Assembly: GCA_002335605.1 (NCBI GenBank)
Contig: BEDY01000004.1
Coordinates: forward strand, 806,001 to 870,000
Length of the DNA stretch: 64,000 nt
Direction: 5' to 3'
From: Prillingera fragicola
Taxonomy: Eukaryota; Basidiomycota; Tremellomycetes; Trichosporonales; Trichosporonaceae
The notes under the pieces were generated by a model, which saw nothing but the letters and a program-made list of their open reading frames with translations, searched no databases and was not told where the DNA came from. A program made the translations under genes and the position numbers. Shown piece after piece: positions 1 to 9,773 of this stretch (position 1 is the stretch's first letter; the number at the start of each line of letters is the position of its first letter).

Positions 1-96
1 GCGCGTCGCCAGCAGAAGACGGGTGAGGCGTTCATGGTGCTCAGTGCCGGTAACAAGGCGAGCGTGCAGAAGGACACAAAGGGCAAGCGCCGCTAG
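1..96 (+). CDS. 3' end of an unidentified gene (partial)
   Basis: Frame 1 is open from the first base and stops at TAG (94-96), giving 31 residues ending in a basic tail (KDTKGKRR). The segment is rich in Lys, Arg and Gln with no recognisable motif. It is the C-terminal end of a gene, or its last exon, whose body lies outside the window. The short gap to the convergent MEX67 stop (position 330) is normal for this genome. I do not recognise the family; a nucleolar or ribosome-biogenesis protein would fit the basic tail, but that is a guess. Confidence 0.5.
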   Translation, partial: ARRQQKTGEAFMVLSAGNKASVQKDTKGKRR

Positions 97-329
97 GTGT
101 CGTTAGATCTCATTGCATATGTATCACTGTGTGAGAGGAGTTCCAGTTAGTAGTTCACAGCCGCAGCACATTAAATAAGCCAATGTATGGCATCGGTAGT
201 ACATTTATTGGAGGGCATGCTATTTTTCTTCGGATATGCACGGAATGGACAATCCGGGGTGTCGATGATGTGGGTTTTGATGGTGATTGGTGAGAGTCGA
301 GAGGCAGCCAGCGTGTCAAGCGCGGTAGC

Positions 330-2249
330 TCAGTTGAACGCTTCGGGGGGGATGTCGGCCCGGATCTGCTGGAAGTTTGCGACAGCCAGTTCGAGATCCC
401 AGTTGTTCTGTGCGAGGCACTGCTCGGAGAACATGGCGTTCATGCCAGAGCGCTGGTGCATCTGCTCGATGAGGACAGCCTTTTGTGCTGCCTCGTCGGT
501 GGCGACGCCGGGGACGGGCACACCAGGCGCGGGCGTGACAACGGGGCCGATGGGCACGATGGTGATGTCGGGCTGCACGAGGGTGGGCTTGCCGTCAAAC
601 GAGCCCGTGCCAAGGTAAGAGTGCACAACCATCATGTCGCTCAACACAACACAAGGCCAGCCCTTGGCAGCCGCGGTGGAACCGGCGGGTGCAGCTCCGA
701 GAATGAAAGTGCGCGAAAACGAGCGGTATGTGCCAGAAGGCATCTCCTGGAACTCGCCCTGAATGACGGCAGAGATACGCTCGTTGTTCTCGTCAAAGTA
801 CCAAGCGTCAATGCTCCACTTGGAGCCGTCGTCCAAGGGGTGCTTGGTCTCGGGAATCTTCTTGAGCCAGCGCGCAAACTCGAGCGGGTCCATGGGCGAC
901 TTGAGCGTCTTGACGCGGTCCTCAATGTTGGTGCAGGTTCGGAAGAAGTTGCGGCCAGGAAGGTTGACCCACGCTTCAAACGATGTTGGCTGAGGGCGCG
1001 AAGAGCGCGAGCGCGAGACCTCCTGAGCCTGGAAAGATCGGCTGGGAAGAGTGTTGGCAGCGATAGAAACCGAAGCTTCGGGATGGTAGCCGTGAACGAC
1101 CTCGCTGCGGTCCTTGTCGTACAGGTTGAAGAAGATCTGGCAGAAGCCCATAACAGCGGCACGGCATGCCTCATTCTCCTCAAAGCTGCCCACAATGTCG
1201 AATGGGAATGTAAAGGGGCGTGCGCCGAGGGCCTTGCGCTCATCCTCGGTTCGCCTGACAACAGGTTTGCGCTCGACAGGGAAGACGATGCGGTTTAGCT
1301 GAACGCCGTCAAGAATGAGGAGGCCTGGGAAGCGGCGTAGAACGTCATGCTGGTATATCTCTGCACCGTTGGGCTTGGTGAGAAGGGCCTCGCGGAATCT
1401 GACGCCGTTGAGCTTGAGCTCGACAAGTGACTTCAGGCTTCCCTGACCAGTTGACGCTTTGCCCTTTTGTTCGCCAGCGGATTGGAGGTGCTTGAGTTCA
1501 TCGATCTTGTTAATCGGGTTGTCGCTAAGGTCGAGGGCACGGATGTGGGGGAGGCACATGGGAAGTCGGGCGAGCTGAGGCAAAATGTGAAAGTCGTTGT
1601 TGGCGAGCGAGAGAGTGTGGATGGGGTTTCCGGGCTGTTTTGTTGGCTGCAGTTCAAAATAATGTACTTACTGTCTCCAGCGTGTTGGCGATCAGTCGCC
1701 AGAATACGATTCCAACGTTGTGAGGTGCGTCGCGATGGCCAGGAGGCAAAATTCCTTGCTCCTTGAGCCACGGGTCCTCGCCAAGACGCTGAACGAGTTA
1801 GATTTGGGGTCGACCCTGTGTTTGCTCCCACTCACCGACATGTTCAAGACACCGGGGCCGACAAGGCGGCTGCGAAGCCATTCCTTAATGGCATCGCCAC
1901 GGAGGACTTCATTGAGCTTGCTGTGCTGTTGCTTCTGCACCTGGGCCTGCTTGGGGTTGTTGTCGCGCAGAACGTCTGGAGTGCCTTCCGGGGCCCGGCC
2001 GCGTGAACCATTGAGGTTGGTTCCCCGGCGCTTGCCACCTCCGCGACCAGAGGAAGCAGATGAACCAGATCCTGGGCCCGATATGCGGCTCGACAAGGAG
2101 CGGCCCGCCGCGCCCTCTGGCTTGTTATAAGGAGTATCCTTTGAGGGACGGTGGCGGCCGGTCTGAAGGCAAAAGATATGGGAAGAGGGACAGCCGCCAA
2201 ACCGTGTTCGAAGTAGCGTGCGCGAGAAGGAAGACGGTTCGACATCCAT
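330..2249 (-). CDS. MEX67: mRNA export receptor Mex67 (NXF1/TAP family)
   Basis: Main carrier of mRNA through the nuclear pore, normally as a heterodimer with Mtr2/NXT1. Model: three exons, 2249-1836, 1788-1672 and 1634-330, with introns of 47 and 37 nt; frame stays open, 611 aa. The N-terminus is Gly/Arg/Lys rich. Next come the helix AIKEWLRSRL and the family segment GILPPGHRDAPHNVG, leucine-rich repeats (TLSLANNDF, ALDLSDNPI, LVELKLNGV, LLILDGV), an NTF2-like domain (IVGSFEENEACRAAVMGFCQIFF to FILGAAP, shown here only by its ends), and a C-terminal UBA-like TAP-C domain with the NWDLELAVANF signature. The first ATG is the least certain part, because the first 50 residues do not match the family well. 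The rest of the identification is firm. Confidence 0.87.
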
Positions 2250-3272
2250 GACGTAAGTAGAATCGTTGATAAAAGCACGCGGTCAGCGCTTGATCTTGAA
2301 TTTGAGAGAAGTCGTAAATTCGAGGCGCGGAACAAGCAAGTGGCCTTGGCGCCGGTGGATGAGATGGCCGACAAGCACGTCCGGGATTCAATGTCCGGTT
2401 GGCATCGTATGTCACTTTCCTGGTTCCTGATATGAGCGCGCGATGGCCCGCCAGATACATTGCAGTTGCTCAAGCATACTCATCGACGCAAGGTCAATGT
2501 GCACAGAGAGAGGATGTCTGCTGCACCTGGGGGCCATTGTGCACAATCGAAACACAATGTGGACGGGGGTCCACACGATGGCTCCGTTTTATTGACACAA
2601 TGACAGCTGCCATGTTCATCCCCATAGACGGGACAACGGAGGCCTCGACATTAGAGACAAATTCCACACACTCACCTGGTCTAGAGGTCCCGAGGACCTA
2701 GCTCCCGTCCGCCTGTGCCCGCCCCGTCCAGCCCTGCCGACGCCGCCGCCGTCGAGGTCCATTCGCGAGTCGTCGCTGTTGCCTACCGCACCCTTCATCG
2801 CCGAGTTGAAAGCCCTGTTGGCGCCTCGCACAGACATTATTGCAGTGGTGCGTTACAGCGGGTGATTGGGGGCTGGTGTGGTGGCGTACGGGATGACAGT
2901 TGTGGGTGTGATTGGAGGTTGTGAATTGGGCAGTGTAGTATGGCAGCGACGACCCACAAACTCGACGTTGATGCTTAGGGTGTGTGCCGAGAGGATAGAA
3001 AAGCGATCAGGCTGCTGGAGAGGTCGTTGAGGGCTAAGCGGCGGGGACAAGAGGTTGAGATGGATGAAGAGGATGAACGAGAGCGGTGAAGAGGAGGCTT
3101 GACTGATGTGCCTGTATTGGGTGGCAAATCTGAGACAGGGCTGCCACGCGACTATAACTCCGAAAACTCCGCCACCGTAGGAGATTCCACTGTAGGTCAC
3201 CTCGCTTCAAGTTATGTTGAACAACCTTGATCCATAGACTGGCAGTCCCATCTCCCCAGTCACTCGCTCGAC
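2250..3272. other. Intergenic, divergent promoter of MEX67 and CUS1
   Basis: About 1 kb between the two start codons. No open frame on either strand shows a domain, a consistent splice pattern or the codon bias of the neighbours. The CUS1-proximal part is mixed purine/pyrimidine sequence and probably contains its leader. No repeat or RNA gene was seen. Confidence 0.6.
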
Positions 3273-5159
3273 ATGCCAGCGACAACAACAGCAAATGGAC
3301 AGGCCAACGGCCACACAAATGGCGTTAAAACTTCTGGGGCCAAGTCGCGCGGTGCGCTCAAGCGCCTCAAGGCAAAGCAGAAGGCAAAGTCGAGGGCCAC
3401 CACGGAGACGGCGAGCGAGGCCGGCACCGAGAGCGAGAGGGAGACCGACAACGAGGTGAGTGAATTCAAGGGCTCCAAAGAGGTGTGCTGATGTCCAGTC
3501 TGTCGCTTCGTCGGCGTCAGTGATGACAGTCGAATCGTTCCTTGATGCCACACCAAGTACCTCGGACCCCAACTTTGCCGCCTTCGCGTCCGTGTTCAAG
3601 CACTTTCAGGAGGGCGGAGAGGACATCACCATGGTCGACTCGGGGCCTGTTAAGGGCCAGGTCTACTACTCGGACGACGAGGACGATGATGAGGAGGCGA
3701 TGCAGCGGGCAAAGCAGCGGGCGTATGACGAGGAGGGATTGACACGCCGGCAACGACGAGCAGCCGCCAAGCTCAGTGTCGCCGAGCTCAAGCAGCTTGT
3801 CGACCGACCCGAGGTCGTCGAGTGGTTTGACTGTGATGCGCGCGATCCTCGATTGCTAGTTACGCTCAAGTCGTACCGCAACAGTGTTCCCGTGCCGAGT
3901 CACTGGAACGCGAAGCGCGACTATCTTGCTGGCAAGCGTGGAATGGAGAAGACGCCTTACTTGTTGCCACGTAAGTGACATCGTGGAAACGGAAGCTGAC
4001 GGAAGCGTGGATTGCGGACACTGGTATCGGAGAGCAGCGCGACGCTATCAGGAACAAGGAGGCCAACCAGTCTCTGGCTCAGAAGTCGCGTGAGCGTGTC
4101 CAGCCCAAGATGGGCAAGATTGACATCGACTACCAAAAGCTGCACGATGCCTTCTTTAAGTACCAGGAGAAGCCGCAGATGTCCAAGTTTGGCGAGGCCT
4201 ACTATGAGGGCAAGGAGCTGGAGACCGACTTGAGGACAAAAAAGCCAGGAGAACTCAGCGAGGAGCTCATTGAGGCACTCTCGATCCCCCCTCTCGCACC
4301 GCCCCCGTGGCTCATTGCCATGCAGCGTTTCGGCCCACCACCCAGCTATCCCAACCTGCGTATCCGCGGTCTCAACGCGCCTATTCCAGCCGGCGCACAA
4401 TGGGGCTTCCACCCAGGAGGATGGGGAAAGCCACCAATGGACGACTTCAACCGCCCCTTGTACGGTGACGTGTTTGGCGTCGTGCAGGGAGCCGAGATTG
4501 CGAACCAAAACGCGATTGACCGCAGCCGATGGGGAGAGATCGAGATCGTCGAGGCCGAGGAGAGTGACGAGGAGAGTGAGGAGGAAGAAGAGGAGGAGGA
4601 AGACGACGAGGACGGCGAGGAGATGGGAGGCGCCCCCGCCGACGGACTCGAAACGCCTTCGGGCCTCGCCACACCCAGCGGGTACAACTCTGTCACTTCG
4701 ACTGTCCCCGGCGGTCTCGAGACCCCGGACTTTATCGAGCTCCGCAAGCGTACTCAGCGCGACGACACGGACGATGGCCCCCGCGGTCCCCGCGAGCTGT
4801 ATCACGTCATCCCCGAGCGGGAGACGGCCGTCAAGGGCTTCATGGGCTCGTCCACCGGTTACGACCTGTCTGGGGCCCACGGCTCTGGCGCACCTGTCCT
4901 CGGCGCTGAGGACCGCGGCACCAAACGCAAGGCCGGCGACGTCGATGTCTCGCTTGACGGCGACGACCTCACCCCCGCCCAGCTCAAGGCCAAGTACGAA
5001 GCCGCCCGCAGTGAGGGCAGCAAGGTGCATGTTCCCGGAGCGCACGTGGACCGCAGCGAGTTTGACGACGTTATTTCCAACGAGACCAAGAAGAGGTCTA
5101 GGAAGAGCGACCAGGGTGGCAGGGGTGGCAGGGAGAAGCAGGAGAAGTTCAAGTTCTAG
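3273..5159 (+). CDS. CUS1: Splicing factor 3b subunit 2 (SF3B2/SAP145, yeast Cus1)
   Basis: Component of the SF3b part of U2 snRNP that helps anchor U2 to the branch site. Exons 3273-3455, 3499-3970 and 4006-5159; introns of 43 and 35 nt; 602 aa. After a Lys/Ala-rich N-terminus and an acidic stretch (YYSDDEDDDEEA) comes the DUF382 region, with family-diagnostic blocks VEWFDCDARDPRLLVTLKSY, PVPSHWNAKRDYLAGKRG and QPKMGKIDIDYQKLHDAFFK. The PSP domain follows (LSIPPLAPPPWLIAMQRFGP, PNLRIRGLNAPIP, WGFHPGGWGKPP, YGDVFG), then an acidic stretch (4555-4620) and a basic C-terminus. The start is the first ATG in a favourable context. The 35-nt intron is confirmed by the protein join LLP-PWIADTGI. Confidence 0.95.
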
Positions 5160-5272
5160 GCTTGCGTTCAGGGGAGTGGCGAGTTGCCGAGGCGGGGACA
5201 GGGCATTGATGGGGGCCGCAGTCCAGTGTTACATTGTTAGGATAGCAGCAGATGCATATGCATGTACTCGCG

Positions 5273-5829
5273 TCACATTTCCTCCCAGCGCGTGAGGTCC
5301 ATGTCTTTGGCGAGCAGGGGGAGGACGTAAGGGTCAAAGGTCTGTTGTCAGTGCACGGCTCAACTGAGGCAAGTACCTTCCAGTACTGTTCTTGTCAGCG
5401 TGTATCCAAGCGCCTTTGGGAGAAACGCACAGGGTTATTGAGGTGATACTGTTGACTGTCCTCATTCAAATACCTCTCGACAATACAGAACTTGGTCTCG
5501 TCCTGTACGCTTTCAGCCTGGCGTTCCTCCCGAGGTGGAGGTAGGAGGTGACATACCTTGGGGTCCTGCATGACGTGCCAGTCGAGCGTCTCCTTGTCCT
5601 TGCGATAGACAGCTGCAGCCTCGATGAGCTTGGCCTTGAGCTTGTCGACCGTGTCCTGTTCGTCAACTGTGCTCTTCGAGGGAGCGGTGTGCTGGACGTT
5701 GGGCGTGCTTGGCGCAATAGCAGCTACAAGGGCTGCCGGAGGAGTTACCCTTCCCCGCCTGTCCTCGGCTGAGAGCGAGACAGAACTTACAGGGCGAGAC
5801 TGAAGATGAACGACAATGGTGTAGACCAT
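5273..5829 (-). CDS. Antibiotic-biosynthesis-monooxygenase (ABM) domain protein
   Basis: A small dimeric alpha-beta fold of the ABM superfamily. Fungal members of this length are mostly uncharacterised, so the substrate is unknown. Five exons: 5829-5791, 5655-5557, 5502-5431, 5385-5377 and 5341-5273, giving 95 aa. The product starts MVYTIVVHLQSRP, has the helix VDKLKAKLIEAAAVY, then DWHVMQDPKDETKFCIVERY and SQQYHLNNPYWKTFDPYV, and ends LLAKDMDLTRWEEM, the whole ABM domain and nothing more. Residues Y-W-K are supplied by a 9-nt exon. The first intron (135 nt) has more than one possible acceptor; the one chosen joins SRP to DTVDKL in frame and gives the usual spacing. The stop lies 114 bp from the convergent CUS1 stop. 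Confidence 0.83.
5377..5385 (-). other. 9-nt microexon of the ABM-domain gene
   Basis: On the minus strand TACTGGAAG sits between a 45-nt upstream intron (5386-5430, ends ACAAGAACAG) and a 35-nt downstream intron (5342-5376, starts GTACTTG, ends CTGACAACAG). Both flanking exons break at phase 0, so it contributes exactly Tyr-Trp-Lys. This completes the NP-YWK-TFDPYV motif typical of the family. Skipping it keeps the frame but deletes three conserved residues. Confidence 0.8.
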
Positions 5830-6582
5830 GCTGAATGAATGTGCAGTGAGTGATGGTGGTTAAACGTGAAGGCCAATGTCGATGGGGAAGGAGGGGATCG
5901 AGGGGACTGATGCGTTGTTGTCCAGGAACGACCCGGCCCCGCAATCAGGACAGCTAAAAGTGGCGCGACCAGGTGGGGCCAGGTGGTATCATCTTGCCGG
6001 CGGCAGTGTAAAATCATCCTGCAAGACGGTACAAGCGGCACTGAGCTGCATGGCCATTAAAGCATGGCATGTGTCTCGTGGTATGAGCTAGACACCGTAG
6101 TCGTCTGTTGTTACAGTGGCCGATGGGCAAGGCGCACTGTCTATGCACCCTAATGTGTCTCGGATGGCCTGATGGGAGGCAGGGAGGAAGGAGATTGTTT
6201 CCGTTGACTAACGCGCAGCACGCAGATCGTGGTTAACTGTCCACCACGGCGATGCTCAATACATCCCGTTTGGCCAACCCATGCTCATCTTATCAACCCT
6301 CCATGCTTCTACCCTTCATATCTCTTCTACCCTTCACATCCTTATTGAATTGCTCTCACGCTCCATACCTTACCTTATTAACCTGAGGCGGCACTGGAAG
6401 AACACTCGGGCGCGGTTTCGGAGCCATTGACCACGCAGCAATCCTCAAATGTGCATGGATTCTGTTAACGACTCAAACTACAAGATCTTAATGGAAGGTG
6501 AAAGCTGCTAGAAAGATGAAAGGGATCGACAGGCTGTGCTGATGTCAGTTCCAACTCGAGCTGGGCAACGTATGCCACTCAC
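5830..6582. other. Intergenic region, no gene seen
   Basis: Upstream of the ABM gene and downstream of the Gly-rich gene. Around 6300-6345 the sequence is pyrimidine-rich and holds two imperfect copies of CTTCTACCCTTCAYA. No coding frame with support was found. Confidence 0.5.
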
Positions 6583-6930
6583 CTAAAACAGGCCGCAGAA
6601 GCGACGACGGCGCACAACGACGACGGGAGGGCCCATGACTGGCGCAATGATAGGCCTATGGCGCATACCCATGCCCATCATGCCCATACCGAACATGGGT
6701 CGGGGGGCGACGATGACAGGCGGGCGAGTGACAATAACCGGCCTGCCACCCATGGGACGGCCGCCGCCCATTCCCATACCACTCATCGGCCTTCCTCCCC
6801 CCATACCTCCTCCCATAGGCCTTCCACCGCCGTAACCTCCACCGCCGTAACCTCCGCCACCGTAGCCTCCCCCGCCCATACGTCCTCCACCGTAGCCTCC
6901 CATGCGTCCGCCACCGCGTCGGCCGCCCAT
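6583..6930 (-). CDS. Small glycine/methionine-rich protein
   Basis: 115 aa if translation starts at ATG 6930-6928 (MGGRRGGGRMGGYGGG). The frame stays open upstream to 7086, but that part reads like translated leader. The N-terminal half is built of GGGGY and GGGRPM units. The C-terminal half alternates Pro/Val segments (PVIVTRPPVIVAPRPM, PPVVVVRRRR) with Met/Gly and ends RRRRFCGLF. There is no signal peptide or long hydrophobic helix, and no recognised domain. Gly-rich RGG-type sequences often bind RNA or form condensates, but this one has few RGG units and the role is open. It is an isolated gene with no obvious partner. Confidence 0.55.
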   Translation of the reverse strand: MGGRRGGGRMGGYGGGRMGGGGYGGGGYGGGGYGGGRPMGGGMGGGRPMSGMGMGGGRPMGGRPVIVTRPPVIVAPRPMFGMGMMGMGMRHRPIIAPVMGPPVVVVRRRRFCGLF

Positions 6931-7164
6931 GAGTTCAGATGCGAGAGTTTGGGTTGAGGTTGTTCGAGGGGTGCGCGTGCAAGGAGGCGCTGGGTCGGTC
7001 GAGAGCCTGAACGAGTCGAGTGAAAAGCGTTTGGATGGTGTGCAAGGAAGGCGTGGGTGTGTTGTGGCCCGGCGTGGGCTTGGCACTGTCTGATTGGTAA
7101 GAGTTGCTCAAGGCTAAGAGTTATGAGAAAATGACGACGAAGAAGCGTGAGAGTTTTCGGTACT

Positions 7165-7190
7165 TATCCTCTTGAGGATCTGAGGATAAC
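7165..7190. promoter_or_regulatory. Inverted GATA-like repeat
   Basis: TTATCCTC (7165-7172), TT, GAGGAT (7175-7180), CT, GAGGATAA (7183-7190). The outer arms are perfect reverse complements, and the inner GAGGAT also pairs with the left arm. The GATAA cores could be sites for a fungal GATA factor upstream of the Gly-rich gene. Function is inferred only from the motif. Confidence 0.3.
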
Positions 7191-7211
7191 GAGTATCTGG
7201 CCGACATGAGA

Positions 7212-7238
7212 ATGCTGGGGCAGCAATACCCCCAGCAT
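7212..7238. repeat. 9-bp inverted repeat (hairpin)
   Basis: ATGCTGGGG (7212-7220) and CCCCAGCAT (7230-7238) are perfect reverse complements separated by 9 nt. It lies 280 bp upstream of the Gly-rich gene start. It may be a palindromic protein site or a chance hairpin. Confidence 0.35.
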
Positions 7239-8048
7239 GACGCTGCAAGGCGCAAGGGCTTTATTGTTGAGCCACCGCCTCGGCGCGCAATATTGATGGA
7301 TAAATCAATTGGCCCTGGCCGCCACTATGCCCCGGCGCCTCCGCCACCTCCGCAGACCCTACGGGCCCGAAGCTCGGAGCAGTGGGTCCCCCCGAGCGCC
7401 GAGATTGTTCAAGGTTTGGCTGGGCTCTTCGGCGTCTCAATGACAGATTGGGTGTGAAACTGTACTCACTCTGGCAGGCGGTGGCAGCCAAGTGTCTTTC
7501 TCCATGTCGACGCTTTTGTCTAGCATTGTGGCAGCAGTCTGGTCAAGGTGTGTGAACGCGCAGTTGACACTCCTGCAGTAGTGCTGTGTCTGTCAAGGGG
7601 TGAAGTGCGAGTACGCCGTGCCAGTATATATGAGATGCAGACGTCGTGATGGGAATAGAACATGACACACCTCGCTGACAAGGCAAGGCGCAGCTGCGAC
7701 GAAGTTGTGTGCATAGTTGATAAGGGCAAAGGATAGAGATGTAGTCCATGACCAATGGTTACCAGGAGCCAGTCATTCACGGATCCGCGGAGGACGATTC
7801 ACGCATGTCAGATCACCATCGAACTTCAAACCACTCATGCCAATTGATCCGCCAGAATGCGAACCTTCAGTTTGTCGAGAACTACCATTTTCGCTGAGCC
7901 CCAACTCGGATGGGTGAACTCCGCTGGGGCTAATGTGGAGGATGATCTCGGATAAAGTCCATTCCACCAACCGACCACGCCCTGTTCCCAATACATGCCC
8001 TCGCTACTATGCATACCAACAGCTATCAATAACTTGATGGGACATTTT

Positions 8049-9773
8049 CTACTCCAACACTCCGCTAGCCTGTGCCAGCTCCCGGGCATACCCAGCCAGC
8101 GCCCCGAGGTTGTCTTCATTAAAGACATCCTGGTCTGTATTCCGCCCACGGTGGTGCGCAGCATCGACGGCCCGCACGACACCGAGGACACGGTCCAGCT
8201 CCCCAGGGGATAGGTGGAGCGGTGGTGCTCCGCAGCGCAGGATTGTGATGCCGTCCGGACAGGGTGCGGGGCCGCTGCTCTGTCCGGTGACGACGGGGCG
8301 TTGCAGAGACAGTGGTGTTGGAGGCGGAGCTTTGAGTGCCGCTGGTGTCGTCGGGATCGGCACGTCTTGCTCGTCTTCTTCAGCTTGGGACTTGAGGACC
8401 GTTGGCGTGGTAGACTCCGTATCGAGCCGCCCACGTGGCGCCAAGTCGAGCCGGACGTCCTGCATCTTCTGTGCCTGCTCTACTCGAAGCTGCCCTGCCA
8501 GCTCTGCCACGACCCCTCGCAGCATGCCGATTTCCTGGCGCAGAGCGACAATCTCCTCCCTAAAATTCGGATGCAGGCCTTCATTCTCTTGCTTATCTGT
8601 GGGCTGTTCGACGAGCTCAGCATGCACATCTGGGAACAGGCGTGCGAGCTGCAGACGCACATAGGCAGCCCACTCGTCGTCAGTGTCTGGCCGCAGATCA
8701 CCTTCGAACAATGGAGGTGTCCCTGGCTGCGAGCCGTGGGTCGCCTGGCCAGTATGCAAGGGTATAATGTCGTGCCGCTCGTATCCATGCTGGCTCCCAG
8801 CTATTTCACTCGCGGGATGCTCACGCGTAGCAAACGACATGGTCGCGCTGACCTTGCGTCCCTGCCCCTGAGTCTGCCGGGCGTGGCTGGCACTGGACAC
8901 CCAAGCTGGGCCCGGGGAGGGTGGCCGGTAAGGGGGAGTAACCGCACCGCCGCCCGAGGGCACGGCGGGCGTGTTGGGCGGCGGGCCATAACCTGCGAGC
9001 CGAACGCGTGAGGTCGGCCGCGGCGAGTCGATGGGGGTCGGGACTTGAGAGCGTGCGAGTTCTGGTAACAGTGCTCCAGGTAGCGGGCTGACTGGCGGTT
9101 GATGTGCGTCCAGCTCACTGATATGTGCGCTTGCCAGTGAGCGGGGTGAGCCAGGCGAGCCGTTTGCACTGGATTGCAGTGAAGGGAGGAGTCGTTGTCC
9201 GTCCTCTGATATGAGCGAGTCCTCGAGCGTGAAGGGGGCTGATATGTCCGTGTCGGTCGAGTTGCCGCCGATGTCGGCCGACTGGTCACTCACGTATCCT
9301 AGGTCGGCGTCGTCCGAACCATCTCCACTAGGATTGTCTGTGGTTGTGCTGTCCATGGAGTCTCGCCCAGAGCCTGGTTGACGGAGGGGAGACAAAGCTT
9401 GCGTGCCACTGTGGGGCAGCACAGGCTTGAACGGGGTTGTAGCTGCGGCGGCGGCCTTGCCGAACACAGAGTTCATTTCTGCGGCCCGTGCTCCTGAGGC
9501 CTTGCTACGCCATAGCAGCGCCTTTGGCGACGCCAGCAGAGAAGAGTCCACCTCTGTCGGTGTCCCACCAACCAGTGGACTGATGGTACCGTTGACCTGG
9601 GTGGGATCCAGCGGGGGCTCTGGCGGAAAGTGTACAAAATGCGGTTTGACGATACCAACGGGTTCCTGCGTAGGAGAAGAGGGAGCTGTGACCATTTGTG
9701 GCGACGGAGACGAGGGTGGGCTACTCATTGTCTGCTCAAGAGGAAGCGGAGAGGGGCGGCGACGAAGCGGCAT
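8049..9773 (-). CDS. Ser/Pro-rich, largely disordered protein with C-terminal coiled coil
   Basis: 574 aa from ATG 9773-9771 (MPLRRRPSPLPLEQTMSS). The frame is open 114 codons further upstream but reads like leader there. Intronless as modelled. Most of the protein is Ser/Pro/Gly/Thr-rich with many SP and TP pairs (TQEPVGIVKP, ISPLVGGTP, PVSPLPGALLPE), typical of phosphorylated regulators. The structured part is C-terminal: DTDDEWAAYVRLQLARLFPD, then a heptad-like helix NFREEIVALRQEIGMLRGVV running through LAGQLRVEQAQKMQD, and a final helical tail (LSPGELDRVLGVVRAVDAAH, GALAGYARELAQASGVLE). I do not recognise the family. A coiled-coil scaffold or cell-polarity protein is possible but unproven. 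Confidence 0.65.
   Translation of the reverse strand: MPLRRRPSPLPLEQTMSSPPSSPSPQMVTAPSSPTQEPVGIVKPHFVHFPPEPPLDPTQVNGTISPLVGGTPTEVDSSLLASPKALLWRSKASGARAAEMNSVFGKAAAAATTPFKPVLPHSGTQALSPLRQPGSGRDSMDSTTTDNPSGDGSDDADLGYVSDQSADIGGNSTDTDISAPFTLEDSLISEDGQRLLPSLQSSANGSPGSPRSLASAHISELDAHQPPVSPLPGALLPELARSQVPTPIDSPRPTSRVRLAGYGPPPNTPAVPSGGGAVTPPYRPPSPGPAWVSSASHARQTQGQGRKVSATMSFATREHPASEIAGSQHGYERHDIIPLHTGQATHGSQPGTPPLFEGDLRPDTDDEWAAYVRLQLARLFPDVHAELVEQPTDKQENEGLHPNFREEIVALRQEIGMLRGVVAELAGQLRVEQAQKMQDVRLDLAPRGRLDTESTTPTVLKSQAEEDEQDVPIPTTPAALKAPPPTPLSLQRPVVTGQSSGPAPCPDGITILRCGAPPLHLSPGELDRVLGVVRAVDAAHHRGRNTDQDVFNEDNLGALAGYARELAQASGVLE

Larger units (their letters stand above)
6931..8048. other. Intergenic region with small inverted repeats
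   Basis: Holds the likely leader and promoter of the Gly-rich gene. An open frame at 7206-7457 (+) is proline-rich, matches nothing and lacks conserved features, so it is not called. Two small inverted repeats are listed separately (7165-7190 and 7212-7238). The rest shows nothing recognisable. Confidence 0.5.

Noticed and set aside
456..1298. 280-aa ORF on the plus strand
   Set aside because: Mirror frame of MEX67, whose LRR and NTF2-like domains read clearly on the minus strand.
1647..1671. Alternative 25-nt intron in MEX67 (acceptor AACTGCAG)
   Set aside because: It is in frame but shorter than any other intron here; the 37-nt version ending ACAAAACAG is preferred.
3957..5045. 362-aa ORF on the minus strand
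   Set aside because: Shadow of CUS1; the plus strand carries the conserved DUF382 and PSP blocks.
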